NCBI RefSeq assembly: GCF_016612505.1
Contig: NZ_JAENRR010000052.1
Location: 1-33,226, forward strand
Reading direction: 5' to 3'
Length of the DNA: 33,226 nucleotides
DNA from: Carboxylicivirga marina
GTDB taxonomy: Bacteria > Bacteroidota > Bacteroidia > Bacteroidales > Marinilabiliaceae
A program made the position numbers and the translations under genes. The notes under the pieces were generated by a model, which searched no databases, was not told the origin of the DNA, and was given only the letters and a program-made list of their open reading frames with translations. The stretch's first letter is position 1. Each line of letters starts with the position of its first letter. Shown in pieces: positions 27,062 through 33,226 of this stretch.

Positions 27062-27814
27062 TTAATCTTCAAACTCCTTTTTGATCCAGTCGTAGCCTTT
27101 TTCTTCTAACTCAAGTGCCAGTTCTTTACCAGCCGACTTTACAATACGACCTTTGTAAAGTACGTGAACAAAATCAGGTACAATGTGGTCTAATAAACGC
27201 TGGTAGTGGGTGATAACAATGGTTGATGTGTTTTCAGACTTAAGCTTATTTACGCCATTGGCCACTACACGCAATGCATCAATGTCCAAACCCGAATCGG
27301 TTTCATCAAGAATAGCCAATTTAGGTTCAAGCATAGCCATTTGAAAGATCTCATTCTTTTTCTTCTCGCCACCAGAGAATCCCTCGTTAACCGAGCGATT
27401 AGTCAGGTTTGAATCAATCTCAACCAACTTTTTCTTTTCTCGCATTAGCTTTAAAAACTCACTGGCAGTATGCGGCTCTTCGTCGCGGTATTTACGATGC
27501 TCATTTACTGCTGTTCGCATAAAGTTAACCATGCTAACACCTGGTATTTCAACCGGATATTGGAAACTCAAGAATAAACCTTCTCGCGCCCGGTCTTCCG
27601 GAGCAAGAGCTAATAAATCTTTATCATTAAAGGTAACATGGCCATCACTGACCTCAAATTTTTCGTTACCTGCCAATACCGATGATAAGGTACTTTTGCC
27701 AGAACCATTTGGTCCCATGATGGCATGTACTTCACCTGGTTTAACTTCAAGGTTGATGCCTCTTAAGATTTCTTTATCATCTATTTTGGCGTGTAAATCT
27801 TTAATGACTAACAT
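27062..27814 (-). CDS. sufC: Fe-S assembly ATPase SufC
   Basis: ABC-type ATPase that drives the SufBCD scaffold. The 250-residue protein has Walker A GPNGSGKST at residues 34-42, the SufC-type signature FSGGEKKKNEI, Walker B LAILDETDSGLD, and an H-loop TIVITHYQRLL. The ETDSGLD form is characteristic of SufC within ABC proteins. It follows sufB by 45 bases. Confidence 0.97.
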   Translation of the reverse strand: MLVIKDLHAKIDDKEILRGINLEVKPGEVHAIMGPNGSGKSTLSSVLAGNEKFEVSDGHVTFNDKDLLALAPEDRAREGLFLSFQYPVEIPGVSMVNFMRTAVNEHRKYRDEEPHTASEFLKLMREKKKLVEIDSNLTNRSVNEGFSGGEKKKNEIFQMAMLEPKLAILDETDSGLDIDALRVVANGVNKLKSENTSTIVITHYQRLLDHIVPDFVHVLYKGRIVKSAGKELALELEEKGYDWIKKEFED

Positions 27815-27859
27815 ATGTTGATACTATAAATGTTTCTAATTGTGATAACTATTTGTGGA

Positions 27860-29308
27860 CTAACCCACACTGCCTTCAAGGCTTATTTGTAATAACTTTT
27901 GTGCTTCAACAGCAAATTCCATTGGTAATTGGTTGATGACTTCTTTTACATAGCCATTAACAATCAAACCAACTGCATCTTCAGTGCTTAAGCCACGTTG
28001 ATTACAATAAAATATTTGGTCTTCACCAATCTTAGATGTGGTTGCTTCGTGCTCAACTTTAGCTGAGTTGTTGGCAATCTCTAGATATGGGAAGGTATGA
28101 GCGCCACATTTATCACCTAATAATAAGGAGTCACACTGGCTGAAGTTTCGCGCATTTTCAGCTTTTTTCGAAACTTTAACCAATCCACGATAACTGTTTT
28201 GACTTTTTCCGGCTGATACCCCTTTTGACACAATCAGGCTTCGTGTATGCTTGCCGAGATGAATCATTTTAGTTCCGGTATCGGCTTGCTGGTAATTATT
28301 GGTAACGGCAACACTGTAGAATTCACCCACTGAATGGTCGCCTTGTAATACACAACTCGGATATTTCCATGTGATTGCAGAACCTGTTTCTACCTGTGTC
28401 CACATTACCTTTGAATAATCACCTTTACAGATGGCGCGCTTGGTTACAAAGTTGTATATACCACCTTTGCCTTCCTTATCGCCCGGATACCAATTCTGAA
28501 CCGTTGAGTATTTAACTTCGGCACGCTCCATGGCTACAATTTCAACAATAGCAGCATGTAACTGGTTTTCGTCTCGTTGAGGAGCGGTGCAGCCTTCTAG
28601 GTAACTGACATAACTGTCGTCATCGGCCACGATTAAAGTGCGCTCAAATTGACCGGTGTTCATGGCATTGATTCGGAAATATGTTGACAGTTCCATAGGG
28701 CAACGTACACCTTTAGGAATGTATACAAATGAGCCATCGCTAAAAACAGCCGCATTCAAAGCGCCAAAATAGTTGTCCTGATGTGGCACTACGGAACCCA
28801 GATACTTTTTAATTAAGTCAGGGTATTCCTGAATAGCTTCACTTATCGAACAAAAAATAATGCCTTTTTCAGCAAGCGTTTCTTTATAGGTTGTTTTAAC
28901 CGAAACACTATCGATAACAGCATCAACGGCCACGCCAGCTAATACTTTTTGCTCGTCAAGCGGAATGCCCAATTTATCAAATGTTGCTTTTAATTCAGGA
29001 TCAACCTCGTCCATGCTTTCCAGTTCAGGCTTCTTTTTAGGAACGGCATAGTAAATAATGTCATTGAAATCAATCTCTGGAATATTAAGATGAGCCCAGT
29101 CGGGCATCTTCATTGTTTGCCAGTGGCGAAAGGCTTTTAAACGAAATTCAAGCATGAATTCCGGTTCATTTTTCTTCGCCGAAATCAAACGAACGATATC
29201 TTCGTTTAAGCCTTTAGGGAATTCTTCCATTTCAATATCGGTGTAAAACCCATATTTATATTCCCCGCCGGTTACTTCTTCTAATATTTTATCTTGATCT
29301 TCAGCCAT
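27860..29308 (-). CDS. sufB: Fe-S cluster assembly protein SufB
   Basis: Main scaffold subunit for cluster building with SufC and SufD. The 482-residue length is standard. Conserved stretches include [45 protein letters not shown] (with the conserved cysteine), [23 protein letters not shown], and [21 protein letters not shown]. It is the first gene of the operon sufB-C-D-S-E-DUF59, preceded by a good promoter at 29412-29442. No SufR or IscR gene is present, so control of the operon is not visible here. Confidence 0.98.
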   Translation of the reverse strand: MAEDQDKILEEVTGGEYKYGFYTDIEMEEFPKGLNEDIVRLISAKKNEPEFMLEFRLKAFRHWQTMKMPDWAHLNIPEIDFNDIIYYAVPKKKPELESMDEVDPELKATFDKLGIPLDEQKVLAGVAVDAVIDSVSVKTTYKETLAEKGIIFCSISEAIQEYPDLIKKYLGSVVPHQDNYFGALNAAVFSDGSFVYIPKGVRCPMELSTYFRINAMNTGQFERTLIVADDDSYVSYLEGCTAPQRDENQLHAAIVEIVAMERAEVKYSTVQNWYPGDKEGKGGIYNFVTKRAICKGDYSKVMWTQVETGSAITWKYPSCVLQGDHSVGEFYSVAVTNNYQQADTGTKMIHLGKHTRSLIVSKGVSAGKSQNSYRGLVKVSKKAENARNFSQCDSLLLGDKCGAHTFPYLEIANNSAKVEHEATTSKIGEDQIFYCNQRGLSTEDAVGLIVNGYVKEVINQLPMEFAVEAQKLLQISLEGSVG

Positions 29309-29411
29309 ATTATACTTTAACTCGTGTTCGTCAATCTAACAACGAAGCATATTTTAAGTTCATTGTTGATTTTTATTCAGTACTAAGCGTATTGTTTGGT
29401 TATTGGAAGCG

Positions 29412-29442
29412 CAAAAATAAGTAATTATTTAGATTAAATAAA
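29412..29442 (-). promoter_or_regulatory. Promoter of the suf operon
   Basis: Minus strand TTTA (29439-29442), 19 bases, then TATTTTTG (29412-29419), an exact -7 box followed by CGC as at the rimP promoter. Predicted leader to the sufB ATG is about 97 bases. The rest of the gap up to the haemoglobin gene stop (29443-29600) holds only an AT-rich stem (AAATAAG / CTTATTT near 29572-29596) and no gene. Confidence 0.6.
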
Positions 29443-29600
29443 AGTTTAAAATACCAAATAAATCACTTCATGACATATGTCAATAGTTTAGTTTTCATGT
29501 GTATTATGAAAGAAATAAATAATCTATTTCTCAGCCTTTGCCTTCATTAAAGTGTAGTTGCTCAATGGATAAATAAGTACCTTAATTGCTTATTTGTTAT

Positions 29601-30041
29601 TTAACCAAATTTGATGTCAGATGGGTTGCCTGGTAAAATGAATCCTCCAGGGCGTTGATCAAGAATTTTTTTGTACATGCCTTTCGCCATATTTTGAGCG
29701 CGCAGCTTGGCCTTATCGGCATACTCACCTTCAAATAAATTATCAATGGTAAGAGTCCAGAGTTCTAACCAACGATCAAAATGCTTGGTGGTTATCGAGT
29801 GCATAAAACTTTTGTCAACTTTGTTATGAGCTCTTGCAGGGTTGCCATCAAAGCCTTTTTTATCCATTAAGTTTAGTTCCCAAAAAGCAGTGAGTAGTTG
29901 GTAGTGTTTTTCCCATTCTTCATCTGATTTTATCATTTTATTAAAAAATGGACCTAATAAATCATCAATTTGTACTTTACTATAAAATGTGCGAACTAAT
30001 TTCTCAATATCGTCTCGTGTTTGTAAATTTGATTTTGCCAT
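29601..30041 (-). CDS. Group III truncated haemoglobin
   Basis: Small haem protein binding oxygen or nitric oxide, 146 residues. Group III features: LVRTFYSKVQIDDLLGPFFNK at the N-terminus, WEKHYQLLTAFWELNL, and KHFDRWLELWTLTIDNLFEG with the probable proximal histidine before FDRWL. It ends with a short extension after the last helix (LDQRPGGFILPGNPSDIKFG). Roles reported for other truncated haemoglobins are NO or oxygen handling; the group III function is poorly known. It is a lone minus-strand gene between suf and the divergent dehydrogenase; no clear promoter was found. Confidence 0.9.
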   Translation of the reverse strand: MAKSNLQTRDDIEKLVRTFYSKVQIDDLLGPFFNKMIKSDEEWEKHYQLLTAFWELNLMDKKGFDGNPARAHNKVDKSFMHSITTKHFDRWLELWTLTIDNLFEGEYADKAKLRAQNMAKGMYKKILDQRPGGFILPGNPSDIKFG

Positions 30042-30228
30042 AGGAATATTATATGATGTGTTTCTAGAAAACAGAGGGAATAATTATTTGTTTAGAAATT
30101 CGAAAAAATAAGGTTTAAATTGATGGAGTTATCTGTCTTATGCACAGAGCTGCTGGATTTATGGCCTAAGAAATATTTAGTATGTGATTTTTTGGCTTTA
30201 ATTAGAGTTGTTATTAATAGTTCGTGTA
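30042..30228. other. Divergent gap between haemoglobin and dehydrogenase genes
   Basis: This 187-base stretch must hold promoters for both genes, but I find no exact TAnnTTTG box on either strand. The nearest are TAGAGTTG on the plus strand and TATTTTTT on the minus strand, each with one mismatch. No strong hairpin and no gene are seen. Confidence 0.4.
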
Positions 30229-33150
30229 ATGGTAGAGGGTAATTATCCTTTTGAAAGATTAAGGAAAAAGATTAAAGGTCGGCTTGATGTTGATGAAGCT
30301 TCAAAAATTATCTATAGTACTGATGCATCGGCGTACTATGAAAAGCCTTTAGGGGTTGTTACGCCTCGTGATGAAATCGATATTAGGGAGGTTATCTTGT
30401 TTGCAAAAGAGCACCAGATTAATCTGATACCGCGTGCTGCAGGAACATCTCTGGCTGGGCAGGTAGTTGGTGCCGGTCTTATTGTAGATGTTGGTCGTTA
30501 TTTAAATAAAATATTAGAGCTGAACGAAAAGGAAAAGTGGGTGCGTGTTCAGCCTGGTGTGGTCCTCGATGAGCTGAATCAGTACCTTGAGCCTTATGGT
30601 TTGTTTTTTGGCCCAGAAACGTCTACCTCTAATCGATGTATGATTGGAGGTATGGTCGGAAATAATTCCTGTGGTGCTCATTCCTTAATATATGGTAGTA
30701 CACGTGATCATTTACTGGAGCTTAAAGGTTGTTTGAGTAATGGTGATGAGGCGGTATTTAAAGAGCTTCAGCAATGGGAGTTTGATCAAAAGTGCCGTGA
30801 ATCGTCTTTTGAAGGTGAGATTTATAGTTCAATGCGGGATGTATTGACCAATAAAGACAATCGTAGAAATATCCGCAAAGAATTTCCGCACCCCGATATT
30901 CATAGGAGAAATACTGGTTATGCTTTAGATTATCTGATAGAATCCTACCCATATAAAAACGATGGTGGACAATTTAATATGTGTCAATTATTGGCAGGTT
31001 CTGAAGGTACGCTCTTTTTTACGACTGAGATAAAGCTTAACCTGATTGAATTACCACCTAAAGAAAAGGGTTTGGTTTGTGTTCATCTCCATTCGTTGGA
31101 GGAAGCGATTGAAGCCAATCTGGTAGGCTTGCAATTTAAGCCCGGTGCCATTGAGCTGATGGATAAAGCTATAATGGATTTGACCAAAAAGAATGTGCTT
31201 CAAAATAAGAATCGCTTCTTTGTAGAGGGTGATCCTGAGGCCTTGTTGTTGGTGGAATTTGCCCGTAATAGTCAAGAAGAAATTGAGCAATTGGCCAATG
31301 ATATGATTGCTGCCATGCTTGAGAAGGGCTTTGGTTATGCATACCCCGTTTTGTATGGTGCTGATATTAATAAAGTATGGAACCTCCGAAAAGCAGGTTT
31401 AGGGGTGTTGGCTAATATGCCAGGAGATGAACGTCCTGTTCCGGTTATTGAAGATACCGCTGTACGGCCCGAAGACTTACCTGCTTTTATAGCAGATATA
31501 AAAACGATGCTCAATGGGTATGGCAAAGAATGTGTGTATTATGCCCACATTGGCACAGGCGAATTACATATGCGACCTGTTCTTAATATGAAAGATGACG
31601 CAGGTGTTGAATTGTTTTACAAGATTGCTCTTGATACAGCACGCATTGTCAAAAAGTACAAAGGTTCCTTGAGTGGCGAACATGGTGATGGGCGTTTGCG
31701 TGGCCAATTTATTCCGTTGATGGTTGGGGTGCACAATTATCAGTTGTTTAAAGAAGTTAAGTATTTGTTTGATCCTGATAATCTGTTTAATGCTGGAAAA
31801 ATAACCGACACGCCGCAGATGAATACTTCATTGCGGTATAAGGAGCTTGCTGGCAAATTGCAATCCAATACTGTGTTTGATTGGTCATCGACCATGGGAA
31901 TAGGCAGAGCAACCGAAAAATGTACTGGATCAGGTGATTGTCGAAAGAGTTCACTTATTGGAGGAACGATGTGTCCGAGTTATATGGGTTCACGTGACGA
32001 ACGACAAACGACTCGGGCACGAGCTAATATGTTACGCGAGTTTTTTGCTGGAACTTTGCCTGATTCGAAATTAGGATACGATGAAGTAAAAGTGGTACTT
32101 GATTTATGCTTGTCATGTAAGGCCTGTAAAACGGAGTGTCCGAGTAATGTAGACATGACAAAATTAAAGGCGGAATTTATTCATTCTTATCACGAACAGT
32201 TTGGAGTGCCGTTGCGTTCTCGCTTAATTGCACAGTTGCCTGTCATTAACAAACTATTAATGCCATTTTCAGATCTATATAATATAGGTATACGTAGTAA
32301 ATGGATGAAACGCCTGAGTGAAAAGTATCTCGGAGTTTCTGGAAAGAGACAGCTGCCAGATCTTTCAAGGCAGTCACTTGTAAAATGGAATAAACGTAGA
32401 AATACGAATGTAAAGGATGCTAAAGTAGTCTACTTTTTTGCAGATGAATTTACCAACTATAATGATACTCAGGAGGGAATAACGGCGATACTGTTGTTGG
32501 AGAAGCTGGGTTACTCGGTTGAGATTCCCAATCATTTACCGAGTGGACGAACTTATTTATCTAAAGGTATGTTGACAGATGCTGCTAAATTAGCAGAACA
32601 TAATGTGTTAATGCTATCTGCGATTGTTAATAATGAAACACCTTTGATTGGTATAGAGCCTTCAGCTGTTTTAACCCTGCGTGATGAATATGTTGAGTTG
32701 GTACCAGCATTCTTAAAAGAAAAAGCAAGTGAACTAGCAGGCAATTGTTTTACATTTGAAGAGTTTATAGCGCAGGAGTATCGCAACGGACAAATATCAT
32801 CGAATGCCTTTACTAATGAAGAGAAGTTGATAAAGTTTCATGCACATTGTTATCAAAAATCTTTATCAGAGACAGGTCATACTAAGGTAGTATTAGAAAT
32901 TCCGAATAATTACAAAGCTGAAGAGATTCCTTCAGGCTGTTGTGGAATGGCTGGTTCCTTTGGTTATGAAGAAGAGCATTATGATTTATCTATGAAAATT
33001 GGCGAGTTGGTTCTTTTTCCTGAAGTACGAAAGGCAAAAGGTGAATCATTGTTGGTTGCAGCTGGTACGTCTTGCCGTCATCAAATTAAAGATGGAACAA
33101 ATGTTGAGGCAGTTCATCCTGCACATGTCTTATATGATGCTTTATTATAG
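30229..33150 (+). CDS. FAD- and Fe-S-dependent 2-hydroxyacid dehydrogenase (YdiJ-like)
   Basis: A 973-residue flavo-iron-sulfur dehydrogenase joining GlcD-like and GlpC/GlcF-like parts in one chain. The FAD-binding PCMH domain spans about residues 35-240, with PRAAGTSLAGQVVGAGLIVD and GPETSTSNRCMIGGMVGNNS. The FAD-oxidase C-terminal domain runs to about 540 (HIGTGELHMRP). Cluster cysteines are Cys565, Cys571 and Cys582, then C-x2-C-x2-C-x3-C at 627-637. A CCG-type domain follows, with Cys874, Cys904-Cys905-Gly and Cys949 (TSCRHQ). Likely substrates are D-2-hydroxyglutarate or D-lactate, passing electrons to the quinone pool; sequence alone does not decide. The ATG at 30229 is preferred over a TTG at 30208. 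Confidence 0.88.
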   Translation: MVEGNYPFERLRKKIKGRLDVDEASKIIYSTDASAYYEKPLGVVTPRDEIDIREVILFAKEHQINLIPRAAGTSLAGQVVGAGLIVDVGRYLNKILELNEKEKWVRVQPGVVLDELNQYLEPYGLFFGPETSTSNRCMIGGMVGNNSCGAHSLIYGSTRDHLLELKGCLSNGDEAVFKELQQWEFDQKCRESSFEGEIYSSMRDVLTNKDNRRNIRKEFPHPDIHRRNTGYALDYLIESYPYKNDGGQFNMCQLLAGSEGTLFFTTEIKLNLIELPPKEKGLVCVHLHSLEEAIEANLVGLQFKPGAIELMDKAIMDLTKKNVLQNKNRFFVEGDPEALLLVEFARNSQEEIEQLANDMIAAMLEKGFGYAYPVLYGADINKVWNLRKAGLGVLANMPGDERPVPVIEDTAVRPEDLPAFIADIKTMLNGYGKECVYYAHIGTGELHMRPVLNMKDDAGVELFYKIALDTARIVKKYKGSLSGEHGDGRLRGQFIPLMVGVHNYQLFKEVKYLFDPDNLFNAGKITDTPQMNTSLRYKELAGKLQSNTVFDWSSTMGIGRATEKCTGSGDCRKSSLIGGTMCPSYMGSRDERQTTRARANMLREFFAGTLPDSKLGYDEVKVVLDLCLSCKACKTECPSNVDMTKLKAEFIHSYHEQFGVPLRSRLIAQLPVINKLLMPFSDLYNIGIRSKWMKRLSEKYLGVSGKRQLPDLSRQSLVKWNKRRNTNVKDAKVVYFFADEFTNYNDTQEGITAILLLEKLGYSVEIPNHLPSGRTYLSKGMLTDAAKLAEHNVLMLSAIVNNETPLIGIEPSAVLTLRDEYVELVPAFLKEKASELAGNCFTFEEFIAQEYRNGQISSNAFTNEEKLIKFHAHCYQKSLSETGHTKVVLEIPNNYKAEEIPSGCCGMAGSFGYEEEHYDLSMKIGELVLFPEVRKAKGESLLVAAGTSCRHQIKDGTNVEAVHPAHVLYDALL

Positions 33151-33226
33151 TTGGAGTTACCCCATTTTTTTAAGTAAATCCAAAAGTTAGCTGAGATTCC
33201 TTTCTTTGCTTATATGCCTTGGGTTT
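33151..33226. other. Window end after the dehydrogenase gene
   Basis: The remaining 76 bases hold no gene and no convincing terminator; ACCCCATTTTTTT lies 9 bases after the stop but lacks a pairing arm. Confidence 0.4.

Overview
The window is a chromosomal core region of a member of the Bacteroidota. Evidence for this: a fused lpxC-fabZ gene, the order sigma54-type regulator / lptE / TPR-like gene / secG / groES / groEL, a SufBCDSE operon without SufA or SufR, and repeated matches to the Bacteroidota promoter form (TTTG, about 19-20 bases, TAnnTTTG), with few clear Shine-Dalgarno sequences. The protein style suggests Marinilabiliales or a relative, but that is only an impression. I see no rRNA, tRNA, CRISPR array, phage or transposase gene.

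Layout. (1) 1-4010: aspA (aspartase) converges on lepA (elongation factor 4); the 500-base gap between them holds two copies of a 60-base palindromic repeat flanking a 22-base tandem array. (2) 4325-7525: an exported M29-like peptidase homologue converges on groES-groEL. (3) 7737-10805: a minus-strand envelope cluster (sigma54-dependent regulator, lptE, TPR-like protein, secG). (4) 10995-16718: kdsB converges on the rimP-nusA-infB translation/transcription operon, which has a promoter and a terminator-like hairpin in its leader. (5) 16798-21763: an HD phosphohydrolase gene, then lpxD, lpxC-fabZ and lpxA for lipid A synthesis. (6) 21816-29442: a long minus-strand set starting with sufB, sufC, sufD, sufS, sufE and a DUF59/SufT-like gene, then after a terminator a small PH-like membrane protein gene coupled to queG. 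(7) 29601-33150: a group III truncated haemoglobin gene divergent from a large FAD/Fe-S dehydrogenase gene of the YdiJ / D-2-hydroxyacid dehydrogenase type.

How the genes fit together. Three themes dominate. Outer membrane building: kdsB (activated Kdo), lpxD/lpxC-fabZ/lpxA (lipid A), lptE (LPS insertion), secG (export). Protein synthesis and folding: lepA, infB, nusA, rimP, groESL. Iron-sulfur cluster assembly (Suf), with two likely Fe-S clients close by (QueG and the FAD/Fe-S dehydrogenase).

No clearly new multi-gene system is visible. The most interesting items are non-coding: the nested repeat cassette between aspA and lepA, an 18-base perfect inverted repeat inside the suf operon, and the hairpin in the rimP-nusA-infB leader. 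Protein-level oddities are a four-cysteine tail on SufD, apparent loss of metal ligands in the exported M29-like protein, and a motif repeated three times in the disordered N-terminus of IF-2. All family assignments are by eye; no database search was run.
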